DNA of 64,000 bases from contig NZ_CP026304.1 of assembly GCF_003054555.1 (NCBI RefSeq), forward strand, positions 1,240,001 through 1,304,000, read 5' to 3'. The notes below the pieces were generated by a model. The model did not search any database and was not told the origin of the DNA. It saw only the letters and a list, made by a program, of their open reading frames with translations. Source of the stretch: Streptomyces lunaelactis (GTDB lineage Bacteria; Actinomycetota; Actinomycetes; Streptomycetales; Streptomycetaceae). Positions within the stretch are counted from its first letter, which is position 1, and the number at the start of each line of letters is the position of its first letter. A program made the position numbers and the translations under genes. Positions 25,432 through 35,104 of this stretch are shown here, piece by piece.

Positions 25432-27240
25432 TCAGGGTGCGACCGGGGCCAACCTCGTGTCCCTGCGCACCAGAGCGGTATAGCGGCCGTCCCCGTCGAG
25501 CAGCTCCTCATGGCTGCCTCGCTCGGCTATGCGCCCGGCGTCGAGGACGACGATCTGGTCGGCGTCCCTGACCGTGGAGAGCCGGTGGGCGATGGTGATG
25601 GTGGTCCGGCCCGCGGAGAGTGCGTCGATGGCCTGCTGCACAGCGTGCTCGGTACGGGTGTCGAGTGCGCTCGTCGCCTCGTCGAGGATGAGAACGGGCG
25701 GATCGCGCAGGATGGTGCGGGCGATGGCAAGGCGCTGCTTCTCGCCGCCGGAGAAGCGGTAGCCGCGCTCACCCACCAGAGTGTCGTAGCCGTCGGGCAG
25801 GGACGCGATGTGGTCGTGGATCTGTGCGGCGCGCGCGGCCGCTTCTATCTCCGCGTCGGTGGCCTCCGGCTTGGCGAAGCGCAGATTCTCGGCGACGGAG
25901 GCATGGAAGAGATATGTCTCCTGGGAGACGACTCCCACGGCCCTCGCGAGGGTGTCGAAGTCGAGGTCGCGCACATCAACGCCGTCGATCGTGACCCGGC
26001 CGCCGGTGACGTCGTAGAGCCGGGGCACCAGATAGCTGAGCGTGGACTTGCCGGAGCCGGTGGGTCCGACGACGGCGAGGCTGCCGCCCGCCGGGACCGT
26101 GACATCGATCCCGTCGAGGGTCGGCCGCGCCTGCCTGTCCTCGTACGCGAAGTCGACGTCCTCGAAGCGCACTTCACCGCGGACCGTCTCGAGCCGGACC
26201 GGCTTCTCGGGTTCGGTGATGTCCACCGGCAGGTCGAGATACTCGAAGATGCGCTGGAAGAGGGCGAGCGAGGTCTGCATCTGCACTCCGGTGGAGAGCA
26301 GGCTCACAGCCGGCCGGAACAGGCCCTGCTGGAGCGAGACGAAAGCGACGAGGGTGCCGATGGAGATCGCGGGTCCGCCGGACTGGAGCGCCAGGCCCGC
26401 TGCCCAGTAGATCAAGGCGGGCATGGCGGCCATGACGATGCCTATCGTCGACATCCGCCAGCGTCCGGCCATGCTGGAGCGCACTTCGAGGTCGACGAGG
26501 CGCTCGGACTCCTCGGCGAAGGACGTGGTGAGCGAGTCGGCCCGGCCCATCGTGCGGCCGAGCAGGATGCCGCTGACCGAGAGCGATTCGGTGACGGTGG
26601 CGGCCATGACGGCCATCTGCTTCTGCCGCTGAGTGGTGATCTTCTTACGCTCGCGGCCCACGCGGCGGCTGATCCACACGAACAGCGGCAGCAGAAGCAG
26701 CGAGACGGCGGTGAGCCGCCAGTCCAGCGCGAGCATCGCGACGACCGTGGCGACCACGGCGGTGAGGTTGGAGACCAGGGAGGTCGCGGTGGAGGTCACG
26801 GTCGCCTGCATCCCGCCGATGTCATTGGCGATGCGTGACTGGACCTCTCCGGTGCGCGTCCTGGTGAAGAAGGCGAGCGGCATGCGCTGCAGCTGGGCGT
26901 AGACACCCGTGCGCAGGTCGTGCATGACGCGCTGGCCGACGGTGGTGGAGATGAGCGTCTGGAGCACGCCGAAGACGCTGTTCATCACCGCGGTGAGGAT
27001 CATGCCGAGGGCGAGCAGGCTGAGCAGCCCGGTGCGGCCCTGCGGGATCGCGGTGTCGAGGATCTCGCGCAGCAGGAACGGCGAGGCGACCGAGACGAGA
27101 GAAGCGGCGCCGACGAGCAGGCCGACGACGGCGAGCCGGCCGCGATAGGGACGGAAGAGCCGGAGGATGCGCCGCACCTCGGCGGGCGGCTGCTCCGGAT
27201 TCTTGGCCGGGGGTGTCCACGGGACGGGTTCGGGGTGCAT
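25432..27240 (-). CDS. ABC exporter (fused membrane and ATPase domains), MarR-linked
   Basis: This 602-residue half-transporter has a six-helix exporter domain (about residues 40-330) and an ATPase domain with a complete set of motifs: Walker A VVGPTGSGKSTLSYL, signature FSGGEKQRLAIAR, Walker B PVLILDEATSALD and H-loop ITIAHRLS. It should homodimerise to export drugs, lipids or peptides. ATG 27240 is chosen with AAGGAG upstream; an in-frame start 21 codons further on is less likely. It is divergent from a MarR regulator whose site probably overlaps its promoter. Confidence 0.88.
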   Translation of the reverse strand: MHPEPVPWTPPAKNPEQPPAEVRRILRLFRPYRGRLAVVGLLVGAASLVSVASPFLLREILDTAIPQGRTGLLSLLALGMILTAVMNSVFGVLQTLISTTVGQRVMHDLRTGVYAQLQRMPLAFFTRTRTGEVQSRIANDIGGMQATVTSTATSLVSNLTAVVATVVAMLALDWRLTAVSLLLLPLFVWISRRVGRERKKITTQRQKQMAVMAATVTESLSVSGILLGRTMGRADSLTTSFAEESERLVDLEVRSSMAGRWRMSTIGIVMAAMPALIYWAAGLALQSGGPAISIGTLVAFVSLQQGLFRPAVSLLSTGVQMQTSLALFQRIFEYLDLPVDITEPEKPVRLETVRGEVRFEDVDFAYEDRQARPTLDGIDVTVPAGGSLAVVGPTGSGKSTLSYLVPRLYDVTGGRVTIDGVDVRDLDFDTLARAVGVVSQETYLFHASVAENLRFAKPEATDAEIEAAARAAQIHDHIASLPDGYDTLVGERGYRFSGGEKQRLAIARTILRDPPVLILDEATSALDTRTEHAVQQAIDALSAGRTTITIAHRLSTVRDADQIVVLDAGRIAERGSHEELLDGDGRYTALVRRDTRLAPVAP

Positions 27241-27300
27241 GGGCTCCTTCACAGGGGTGAGGCAGCAGACACAGGGGTGTGACAGCAAAGATTTTGCGAG

Positions 27301-27355
27301 CATAGCTCACTGTTACCTATATTCACAATGAGCCTGGTCCTGATATTGTTCCGGC
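27301..27355. promoter_or_regulatory. Divergent promoters of the ABC exporter and the MarR gene
   Basis: This is the most AT-rich patch in the neighbourhood. On the plus strand TATTGT at 27344-27349 ends 6 bases before ATG 27356, with TTCACA at 27322-27327 as a possible -35, which suggests a leaderless marR mRNA. On the minus strand TTGTGA (27328-27323) and TATGCT (27304-27299) are 18 bases apart. The overlap would let one MarR dimer control both. Confidence 0.5.
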
Positions 27356-27817
27356 ATGCTGGATTCATCTTCCGGGGCACCCGACCCCGACGGCCTGCTG
27401 GCCGAGCAGTTGCTGCGGCTCACCCGGCGGCTCCACCGCAGCCAGAAGCGGCAGCTGGAGTCTGCCGAGATCGCGATCACCCCCGCGCAGTCCCGGCTGC
27501 TGCGCACCGTCGCGCACTACGACCAGCCGCCGCGGATGGCGGATCTCGCCGCCCGCCTCGAAGTGGTGCCCCGCGCCGTGACGAGTCTCGTCGACGGTCT
27601 GGAGGCGAGCGGCCGCGTCCGCCGCGTCCCGGATCCGAGCAACCGCAGGGTGATCCGGATCGAGCTGACCGACGCCGGCCGCGCCACGCTCAGAGCGCTG
27701 CGGACCGCGCGCCGCGCGGCCGCGGAGGACATCCTGGCTCCCTTGACCGCCGATCAGCGCGAGGTCTTCGGCGGACTGTTGTCCACGCTGGTCGACGGAC
27801 CGGGGCCGCGCTGCTGA
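27356..27817 (+). CDS. MarR-family regulator
   Basis: The 153-residue product is a single winged-helix MarR domain: ITPAQSRLLRTVAHYDQPPR, then MADLAARLEVVPRAVTSLVDGLEASGRVRR (recognition helix) and DPSNRRVIRIELTDAG (wing). It starts at ATG 27356 without a visible ribosome binding site and with a -10-like box directly upstream, as in leaderless transcripts. It is divergent from an ABC exporter and is probably its ligand-responsive repressor. The next genes downstream, another ABC pair, might also be controlled by it. Confidence 0.88.
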   Translation: MLDSSSGAPDPDGLLAEQLLRLTRRLHRSQKRQLESAEIAITPAQSRLLRTVAHYDQPPRMADLAARLEVVPRAVTSLVDGLEASGRVRRVPDPSNRRVIRIELTDAGRATLRALRTARRAAAEDILAPLTADQREVFGGLLSTLVDGPGPRC

Positions 27818-27968
27818 AGCCGCCGAGGGACAGGGACGCGCGGCGCCCCTCACACGTGTTCGATCTTGGCGTGTTGTGTGTCCTGCCGCACAAAAATCGA
27901 TTGCGGGACGGGGCTCCGAAAGGCGAACCTTGCACGGTTTCCGCCACACTTTCGAGCACTGGGACGTC

Positions 27969-29789
27969 ATGCAGATTCGCGATCTTCCGTACGCCGACCC
28001 TGGTGTGGCCGATGCCAGGTCGGGGCCGCGCTTCCTGCTCTGGCTCGGGCGGAATCAGCTGGGCGGACAGCTCAAGGCACTGGCCTGGGGGCTGCTGCAC
28101 TTCTGCGGTGTGGCCGGGCTCCCGCTGGGCGTCGGCCGGGCCGTGCAGGCGGTGGTGGACCGTTCCGGCAGCGCCCTCGCACTCGCCGGCGCGCTGATCA
28201 TCCTGTGCGGCGTGGCGATCACCCTCGGTGACACGATGCTGCATCGCACGGCCGTCACCAACTGGATCACCGCCGCCGCCCGGGTCCAGCAGCTGCTGGC
28301 TCGTAAGGCCGCTGAGCTGGGCGCGGCGCTGACCCGCCGGGTCGCGGCCGGCGAGGTGGTAGCGGTCTCCACGGGCGACGTGGAGAAGATCGGCTGGTTC
28401 GTGGAGGCGCTCTCACGTTTCGCCGCCGCCGCCATCACGGTGGTGCTGGTCTGCGTCGGCCTGGTTCTGTACGTGCCGGAGCTCGGCGTCGTGGTCGCCG
28501 TCGGCGTCCCGGTCCTGGCACTGGCGGTACTGCCGCTGCTCCCCCGGGCCACCCGGCGCGCGGACGTCCAGCGCGAAAAGGCGGGCAGGGCCACCGAGCT
28601 GGCCTCGGACACGGTCGCGGGCCTGCGGGTGCTGCGCGGCATCGGCGGCGAGGAGCTGTTCCTCGGCCGCTACCGGCAGGCATCGCAGGAGGTGCGCAGG
28701 GCGGCGGTCCGCAGTGCCCGTATGTGGGCGCTGATCTCGGCGGTCCAGGTGCTGCTGCCGGGCCTGCTGCTGATCACGGTCGTCTGGTACGGAGCGGGGC
28801 TCGCCCAGGACGGCCGGATCGAGGTCGGCGAGCTGGTCACCGTCTTCAGCGCGGTGACGCTGCTGATGTACCCGCTGCGGCACTTCGAGGAGATCGCCAT
28901 GGCGTACTCCTTCTCGCGGCCGTCGGCGAAGCGTGCCGCGCGGGTGCTGGCGCTGCGGCGTACGACGGAGCCCTCGGGCGTGGAGTACGGGCGCCCGAGC
29001 GGCGATCTGTACGACCCCGCCACCGGGGTCCTCGCTCCCTCCGGCCGGTTCACCGCCGTGGTGTGCGGCGACCCGGACGCGGCGGGACTGCTGGCCGAAC
29101 GGCTCGGCGGGCATCCGGCCGCCGACCCGGACGGCGCGGCGTCCGTGCTGCTCGGCGGGGTGCCGCTGGACGAACTGGCGCTGGACGAGGCCCGTGCCGC
29201 CGTCCTCGTACAGGACAAGGATCCGGTGCTGCTCTCCGGCACGCTCCAAGAGCTGCTCGATGTCCCCTCCTCCGGGAAGGTGTCCGCCGAGGACGCCCTG
29301 AAGGCCGCGCAGTGCGGCGATGTACTGGACGCGCTGGCGCAGGCGTCCGTGGACACCGACGGCGACGGCGACGGCGACCCGATGCGGACACGGATCACCG
29401 AGCGCGGGCGGTCCCTGTCCGGCGGGCAGCGCCAGCGGCTCGCGCTGGCCCGTTCGCTGGTCACCGACCCCGAGGTGCTCGTCCTGGACGAGCCCACGTC
29501 CGCCGTGGACTCGCACACGGAGGCGCGGATCGCCGCGGGCGTCAAGGAGCTGCGGGCCGGCCGCACCACGGTCGTGTTCGCCTCCTCACCGCTGCTGCTG
29601 GACCGCGCGGACCGGGTGGTGTTCGTGCACGACGGCGACGTGGCGGCGGTCGGTGTGCACCGCGAACTGCTGCACGGCAACGCCGAATACCGGGCGGTCG
29701 TCACCCGCGAGACCGAGGAAGAGCAGCTCGACGGCATCACCGCCATCGGCGAACTGGCAGTACTGGAAGAGATCGAGGAATCGGCATGA
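27969..29789 (+). CDS. ABC exporter subunit with degenerate Walker A (heterodimer partner 1)
   Basis: The 606-residue protein has a six-helix exporter domain and an ATPase domain whose Walker A is missing: the expected G-x-x-G-x-G-K-S/T is VCGDPDAAGLL near residue 360. The H-loop His is also absent (VVFASSPLLLDRAD). The signature LSGGQRQRLALARS and Walker B VLVLDEPTSAVD are intact. This subunit cannot hydrolyse ATP alone, but its LSGGQ can complete the site on the next gene's product. ATG 27969 is chosen; the upstream in-frame segment is not exporter-like. Its stop overlaps the next start (ATGA), enforcing equal synthesis. Confidence 0.87.
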   Translation: MQIRDLPYADPGVADARSGPRFLLWLGRNQLGGQLKALAWGLLHFCGVAGLPLGVGRAVQAVVDRSGSALALAGALIILCGVAITLGDTMLHRTAVTNWITAAARVQQLLARKAAELGAALTRRVAAGEVVAVSTGDVEKIGWFVEALSRFAAAAITVVLVCVGLVLYVPELGVVVAVGVPVLALAVLPLLPRATRRADVQREKAGRATELASDTVAGLRVLRGIGGEELFLGRYRQASQEVRRAAVRSARMWALISAVQVLLPGLLLITVVWYGAGLAQDGRIEVGELVTVFSAVTLLMYPLRHFEEIAMAYSFSRPSAKRAARVLALRRTTEPSGVEYGRPSGDLYDPATGVLAPSGRFTAVVCGDPDAAGLLAERLGGHPAADPDGAASVLLGGVPLDELALDEARAAVLVQDKDPVLLSGTLQELLDVPSSGKVSAEDALKAAQCGDVLDALAQASVDTDGDGDGDPMRTRITERGRSLSGGQRQRLALARSLVTDPEVLVLDEPTSAVDSHTEARIAAGVKELRAGRTTVVFASSPLLLDRADRVVFVHDGDVAAVGVHRELLHGNAEYRAVVTRETEEEQLDGITAIGELAVLEEIEESA

Positions 29790-31567
29790 TCGGCGTGGCA
29801 ACACCGGCGTACGACCCGGCGGCCCCGGAGACGGCTGCGACCCTGCCCGTCGGCACTCCGGCGACCGTGCGCGCGTACGTCCGCGAACTGCTGCGGCGGC
29901 ACCGCAGGGCCTTCGTGCTGCTGGTCTCCGCCAATGCCGTCGCGGTGATCGCCTCGATGGTCGGCCCCTATCTGCTGGGCGGACTCGTCGAGGATCTGAC
30001 GGACGGGGCGCGCGATCTCCATCTGGAGCGCACCGCCGCGCTGTTCGCGCTCGCGCTGGTCGTCCAGACGGTGTTCGTGCGGCTGATGCGGCTGCGCGGC
30101 GCGATGCTCGGTGAGGAGATGCTGGCCGATCTGCGCGAGGACTTCCTCGTACGGTCGGTGGGGCTGCCCCCGGGCGTGCTCGAGCGGGCCGGAACCGGTG
30201 ATCTGCTCTCGCGTATCACCACCGACATCGACCGGCTGGCCAATGCCATGCGCGAGGCGGTGCCGCAGCTGGCGATCGGCGTGGTCTGGGCGGCCCTGCT
30301 GATCGGCGCGCTCACGGTGACGGCGCCGCCGCTGGCGCTGGCCGTGCTCATCGCCGTACCGGTGCTGGTGATCGGCTGCCGCTGGTACTTCAAGCGGGCG
30401 CCGTCGGCGTACCGCTCCGAGGCCGCGGGCTACGCGGCGGTCGCCGCCATGCTGGCCGAGACCGTGGACGCCGGGCGGACCGTGGAGGCGCACCGCCTCG
30501 GCGGCCGCCGGGTGGCGCTCTCCGAGCAGCGGATCAAGGAGTGGACCGCATGGGAGCGCTATACGCTCTACCTGCGCTCGGTGCTCTTCCCGGTCATCAA
30601 CGTGACGCATGTGACGATCCTGTGCTCAACTCTGCTGATCGGCGGCGCCTTCGTGCTCGAGGGCTGGATCAGCGTCGGACAGCTGACGACGGGCGCCCTG
30701 CTCGCGCAGATGCTCGTCGACCCGGTCAATCTGATCCTGCGCTGGTACGACGAGCTCCAGGTCGCCCAGGTGTCGATCGCCCGGCTCGTCGGCGTACGTG
30801 ACATCGAGCCGGACGCCGGCGACGCGCTCGTCGTGCCGGACGGGCGCGAAGTGCGCGCGGACGAGGTGCACTTCGGCTACCGCGAAGGCGTGGACGTGCT
30901 GCATCAGGTGTCGCTGAGCGTGGCGCCCGGTACCCGGCTGGCCCTGGTCGGACCGTCCGGCGCGGGCAAGTCGACGCTCGGGCGGCTGCTCGCGGGCATC
31001 TACGGCCCCCGGGCCGGCCGCGTCACCCTCGGCGCGGCGGAGCTGTCCCGTATGCCCGCGGAGCGCGTGCGCGAGCATGTCGCCCTGGTCAACCAGGAGC
31101 ACCACGTCTTCGTGGGCTCCTTGCGCGACAACCTGCTGCTGGCCCGTAGTGGCGCGACGGACGCGGAACTGTGGGCGGCGCTCGGCGCGGTCGACGCGGA
31201 CTCCTGGTCGCAGTCCCTGGACGACGGCCTGGACACCGAGGTCGGCTCGGGCGGCCTCGCCCTCACCCCGGCCCAGGCCCAGCAGATCGCCCTGGCCCGG
31301 CTGGTCCTCGCGGACCCGCACACGCTGGTCCTGGACGAGGCGACTTCGCTCCTGGACCCGCGGGCGGCGCGCCATCTGGAGCGCTCGCTGTCCCGGGTCC
31401 TGGACGGACGCACGGTGGTGGCGATCGCCCACCGCCTGCACACGGCGCACGACGCGGACGTGATCGCGGTCGTCGAGGAGGGCCGGATCAGCGAACTGGG
31501 CAGCCACGACGAGCTGGTGGCGGCGGACGGCGCGTATGCGGCGCTGTGGCGGTCCTGGCACGGCTGA
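29786..31567 (+). CDS. ABC exporter subunit with degenerate signature motif (heterodimer partner 2)
   Basis: This 593-residue partner has an exporter domain and an ATPase domain with intact Walker A (LVGPSGAGKSTLGRLL), Walker B (TLVLDEATSLLD) and H-loop (VVAIAHRLHTAHDAD), but the signature motif is LTPAQAQQIALAR instead of LSGGQ. Combined with partner 1, the pair would have one complete catalytic site (this subunit's Walker A/B and His with the partner's LSGGQ) and one site lacking both key motifs. Such asymmetry is known in heterodimeric exporters, where one site acts as a regulator. Substrate unknown. Confidence 0.87.
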   Translation: MIGVATPAYDPAAPETAATLPVGTPATVRAYVRELLRRHRRAFVLLVSANAVAVIASMVGPYLLGGLVEDLTDGARDLHLERTAALFALALVVQTVFVRLMRLRGAMLGEEMLADLREDFLVRSVGLPPGVLERAGTGDLLSRITTDIDRLANAMREAVPQLAIGVVWAALLIGALTVTAPPLALAVLIAVPVLVIGCRWYFKRAPSAYRSEAAGYAAVAAMLAETVDAGRTVEAHRLGGRRVALSEQRIKEWTAWERYTLYLRSVLFPVINVTHVTILCSTLLIGGAFVLEGWISVGQLTTGALLAQMLVDPVNLILRWYDELQVAQVSIARLVGVRDIEPDAGDALVVPDGREVRADEVHFGYREGVDVLHQVSLSVAPGTRLALVGPSGAGKSTLGRLLAGIYGPRAGRVTLGAAELSRMPAERVREHVALVNQEHHVFVGSLRDNLLLARSGATDAELWAALGAVDADSWSQSLDDGLDTEVGSGGLALTPAQAQQIALARLVLADPHTLVLDEATSLLDPRAARHLERSLSRVLDGRTVVAIAHRLHTAHDADVIAVVEEGRISELGSHDELVAADGAYAALWRSWHG

Positions 31568-31645
31568 CGGCGGCCGGTCGGGGCTCCGGCCCCGAACCCC
31601 TCCCCCTACGCCCTGGCGGGCGTGGGGGGACCCCCACCTCAATCG

Positions 31646-31675
31646 CCGGAGGGGCTCCATGTGGAGCCCCTCCGG
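31646..31675. terminator. Bidirectional terminator between ABC partner 2 and the membrane hydrolase
   Basis: A perfect 13-bp stem, CCGGAGGGGCTCC and its complement, encloses the loop ATGT. It lies between two convergent genes, 3 bases from the stop of the minus-strand gene. The region before it (about 31580-31645) carries GGGGCTCC and CTCAATCGCCGG units shared with 39.4 kb. Confidence 0.75.
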
Positions 31676-31678
31676 ACC

Positions 31679-32470
31679 CTAGATGAAGTTCAGCGCGCCC
31701 GCCGCGCCCACTCCGCCCAGCAGCATGAACACCGGCATCAGCACCTTCAGCTCCACCCAGCTGCCCGCCCTGAACCGCATCGCCTTCGGCGGGCCGATCG
31801 GGTACCAGCGCCTGCGGCCCACGGGTATCGGCCACAGGACCGGGCAGCCCGAGACCGTCAGCGCGTCGCCGATGTCGTGGACCAGGGCGCCCAGCACGAT
31901 CGGCAGCCCCAGCCACAGGTACTCCTGGCCCGGCGCCGTGAACAGCCAGTCCGCGCCGTTGCCCGGCTGGTCCAGCACGCCCGCCAGGATCCACGCGCTC
32001 GTCGCGCCCAGCAGCCACACCAGGACGTCGCTGGAGACCCGCGCGGCCCGCCACAGCAGGCCCTCCACGGCCAGCACCAGGTGGATGAAGAGGATCACGA
32101 GGACCGCCCAGCGGCCGCCGGTGATCGCCAGCGCCGAGGTGCCCGCGCCGATCAGGACCGCCCACAGCCAGGTGTGGGTGAGCGTGCGGTGGCCGCCGGT
32201 CCTGCGCTTGTCGCCCTGTTTCCTCGTCGCTTTGTAGACGGCGTACGACAGCTTGTCGACGACCTCGCACAGTCCCCGCGAGATCGGCCCGAAGGCCCGG
32301 GAGATCGTCGCCGCCTTGTGATCCAGGTCCGGCGCCAGCGCCGCGCCCGCGCAGATCAGCGCTCCGACGACGAGGACCGGCCACGGCATCGGGTGGCCGG
32401 CGGCAGCCGTCGCCGCGCCGACCCCCAGCCAGGCAGCCGCCCCGGACAGAGAGTGCGCCGGTCCCATCAT
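31679..32470 (-). CDS. YdjM-type membrane-bound metal-dependent hydrolase
   Basis: The 263-residue integral membrane protein has the family's metal-binding elements: GPAHSLSGAAAW at the N-terminus, ALAPDLDHKAATIS, and RTLTHTWLWAVL, giving conserved His and Asp residues, plus VHDIGDALTVSGCPVLWP near the end. LexA-regulated YdjM of E. coli is the named relative; its substrate is not established. About seven hydrophobic segments are visible. The first of two adjacent ATGs (32470) is used. It is divergent from the helicase gene. Confidence 0.82.
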   Translation of the reverse strand: MMGPAHSLSGAAAWLGVGAATAAAGHPMPWPVLVVGALICAGAALAPDLDHKAATISRAFGPISRGLCEVVDKLSYAVYKATRKQGDKRRTGGHRTLTHTWLWAVLIGAGTSALAITGGRWAVLVILFIHLVLAVEGLLWRAARVSSDVLVWLLGATSAWILAGVLDQPGNGADWLFTAPGQEYLWLGLPIVLGALVHDIGDALTVSGCPVLWPIPVGRRRWYPIGPPKAMRFRAGSWVELKVLMPVFMLLGGVGAAGALNFI

Positions 32471-32590
32471 GTGCGTTCCCGCCCCATTGCTCTTGTGGTG
32501 AAGCCCAGTTGACAGGGCAGCGTATCGCTCGTGATCTTGCGGCCGTCGCCCGGTTCCCTGATCCGGGCGGAAGCCAGGCAAGATGGGGGC

Positions 32591-35104
32591 GTGACCCTTA
32601 TTGATCAGCTGCCGCCGGATGCCGACCCCGATGCTCTCTTCGAAGCCTTCTCCTCATGGGCAGAAGGCCAGGGCATCACGCTCTACCCGGCTCAGGAAGA
32701 GGCGCTGATCGAGGTGGTCTCCGGGGCCAACGTGGTCCTTTCCACCCCGACCGGCTCCGGAAAGAGCCTGGTAGCGGCGGGTGCGCACTTCACGGCGCTG
32801 GCCCAGGACAAGGTCACCTTCTACACCGCGCCGATCAAGGCACTGGTCTCCGAGAAGTTCTTCGACCTCTGCAAGCTCTTCGGCACGGAGAACGTCGGAA
32901 TGCTGACGGGGGACGCGTCCGTCAATTCCGACGCCCCCGTCATCTGCTGCACCGCCGAGGTGCTCGCCTCCATCGCCCTGCGCGACGGCAGGAACGCCGA
33001 CATCGGCCAGGTCGTGATGGACGAGTTCCACTTCTACGCCGAGCCGGACCGCGGCTGGGCCTGGCAGATCCCGCTCCTGGAGCTGCCGCAGGCGCAGTTC
33101 ATCCTGATGTCGGCGACCCTCGGTGACGTCTCCCGGTTCGAGGAGGATCTGACCCGCCGCACCGGCCGTCCCACCACCGTCGTCCGCTCGGCGACCCGCC
33201 CGGTCCCCCTCTCCTACGAGTACCGGCGGACGCCGATCACGGAGACGCTGACCGAACTGCTCGAGACCAAGCAGGCTCCGGTCTACATCGTGCACTTCAC
33301 ACAGGCGGCGGCCGTCGAGCGCGCCCAGTCGCTGATGAGCATCAACATGTGCTCGCGCGAGGAGAAGGACCAGATCGCCGAGATGATCGGCAGTTTCCGG
33401 TTCACCACCAAGTTCGGCCGCAATCTTTCCCGTTACGTACGGCACGGCATCGGTGTCCACCACGCCGGCATGCTCCCCAAGTACCGTCGACTGGTCGAAA
33501 AGCTCGCCCAGGCAGGCCTGTTGAAGGTCATCTGCGGTACGGACACCCTCGGCGTGGGCGTCAACGTCCCCATCCGTACGGTGCTGTTCACGGCGCTCAC
33601 CAAGTACGACGGCACCCGGGTGCGCACTCTGCGCGCGCGTGAGTTCCACCAGATCGCGGGCCGCGCGGGCCGCGCCGGCTTCGACACGGCCGGTCTGGTC
33701 GGCGCGCAGGCACCCGAGCATGTCATCGAGAACGAGAAGGCGATCTCCAAGGCCGGCGACGATCCGAAGAAGCGCCGCAAGGTCGTCCGCAAGAAGGCTC
33801 CCGAGGGCTTTGTCGCCTGGTCGGACACCACCTTCGAGAAGCTCATCACCTCCGACCCGGAGCCGCTGACCTCGCGCTTCCGGGTCACCAACATCATGCT
33901 GCTCTCGGTGATCGCCCGCCCCGGCAATGCCTTCGACGCGATGCGTCACCTCCTTGAGGACAACCACGAGCCGCGCAAGGCCCAGCTGCGCCACATCCGC
34001 CGCGCCATCGCCATCTACCGCTCGCTGCTCGACGGCGGTGTGGTCGAGCGCCTCGACACACCCGACGCCGAGGGCCGGATCGTGCGGCTCACCGTCGACC
34101 TCCAGCAGGACTTCGCGCTCAACCAGCCGCTCTCCACGTTCGCACTGGCGGCCTTCGATCTCCTCGACCCCGAATCCCCTTCGTACGCCCTGGACATGGT
34201 CTCGGTCCTCGAGTCCACGCTGGACGACCCGCGCCAGATCCTCGCCGCCCAGCAGAACAAGGCGCGCGGCGAAGCCATCGGCGCGATGAAGGCCGACGGG
34301 ATCGAGTACGAGGAGCGGATGGAGCGGCTCCAGGAGGTCTCGTACCCCAAGCCGCTGGAAGAGCTGCTGTGGCACGCGTACAACGTCTACCGCAAGAGCC
34401 ACCCGTGGGTCGGCGACCATCCGGTCTCGCCGAAGTCCGTCATCCGTGACATGTACGAACGGGCGCTGTCCTTCACCGAGTTCACCTCGCACTACGAGCT
34501 CGCCCGCACCGAGGGCATCGTGCTGCGTTACCTCGCGAACGCGTACAAGGCGCTGGAGCACACCATCCCGGACGATCTGAAGTCCGAGGACCTCGAGGAC
34601 CTGATCGCCTGGCTCGGCGAGATGGTGCGCCAGGTCGACTCCAGCCTGCTGGACGAGTGGGAGCAGCTCGCCAACCCGGAGATCGAGACGGCCGAGCAGG
34701 CCCAGGAGAAGGCCGACCAGGTCAAGCCGGTCACCGCCAACGCGCGCGCCTTCCGGGTGCTCGTACGCAATGCCATGTTCCGCCGGGTCGAGCTGGCCGC
34801 GCTGGACAGGGTCGGCGAGCTCGGCGAACTGGATGCCGAGTCCGGCTGGGACGCGAACGCCTGGGGCGAGGCGATGGACGCGTACTGGGACGAGTACGAG
34901 GAGCTGGGTACCGGGCCCGACGCCCGCGGCCCGAAGCTGCTGCTGATCGAGGAGGACGCGGCGCACGGCCTGTGGCGCGTCCGGCAGATCTTCGCGGACC
35001 CGAACGGCGACCATGACTGGGGCATCAGCGCTGAGGTCGATCTGGCGGCTTCCGACGAGGAGGGCCTCGCCGTCGTGCGCGTCACCGCGGTCGGCCAGCT
35101 CTGA
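32591..35104 (+). CDS. Ski2-like DEAD/DEAH-box helicase with DUF3516
   Basis: This 837-residue protein has a superfamily 2 helicase core: Q-like GITLYPAQEEAL, motif I STPTGSGKSLVAA, motif II VVMDEFHFYAEPDRGW (DEFH), motif III LMSATLG, motif V GTDTLGVGVNVPI and motif VI HQIAGRAGRAGFD. It is followed from about residue 400 by the actinobacterial DUF3516 C-terminal region. The insertion CSREEKDQIAEMIG between helicase lobes is typical of this subgroup. Members are thought to act on RNA. GTG 32591 is chosen by family length. The stop codon is the first of four 15-bp repeats. Confidence 0.9.
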   Translation: MTLIDQLPPDADPDALFEAFSSWAEGQGITLYPAQEEALIEVVSGANVVLSTPTGSGKSLVAAGAHFTALAQDKVTFYTAPIKALVSEKFFDLCKLFGTENVGMLTGDASVNSDAPVICCTAEVLASIALRDGRNADIGQVVMDEFHFYAEPDRGWAWQIPLLELPQAQFILMSATLGDVSRFEEDLTRRTGRPTTVVRSATRPVPLSYEYRRTPITETLTELLETKQAPVYIVHFTQAAAVERAQSLMSINMCSREEKDQIAEMIGSFRFTTKFGRNLSRYVRHGIGVHHAGMLPKYRRLVEKLAQAGLLKVICGTDTLGVGVNVPIRTVLFTALTKYDGTRVRTLRAREFHQIAGRAGRAGFDTAGLVGAQAPEHVIENEKAISKAGDDPKKRRKVVRKKAPEGFVAWSDTTFEKLITSDPEPLTSRFRVTNIMLLSVIARPGNAFDAMRHLLEDNHEPRKAQLRHIRRAIAIYRSLLDGGVVERLDTPDAEGRIVRLTVDLQQDFALNQPLSTFALAAFDLLDPESPSYALDMVSVLESTLDDPRQILAAQQNKARGEAIGAMKADGIEYEERMERLQEVSYPKPLEELLWHAYNVYRKSHPWVGDHPVSPKSVIRDMYERALSFTEFTSHYELARTEGIVLRYLANAYKALEHTIPDDLKSEDLEDLIAWLGEMVRQVDSSLLDEWEQLANPEIETAEQAQEKADQVKPVTANARAFRVLVRNAMFRRVELAALDRVGELGELDAESGWDANAWGEAMDAYWDEYEELGTGPDARGPKLLLIEEDAAHGLWRVRQIFADPNGDHDWGISAEVDLAASDEEGLAVVRVTAVGQL

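Noticed and set aside
24781..26838. A 685-codon plus-strand frame opposite the MarR-linked ABC exporter
   Set aside because: The opposite strand encodes a full ABC exporter with all motifs. The plus frame has no recognisable domain.
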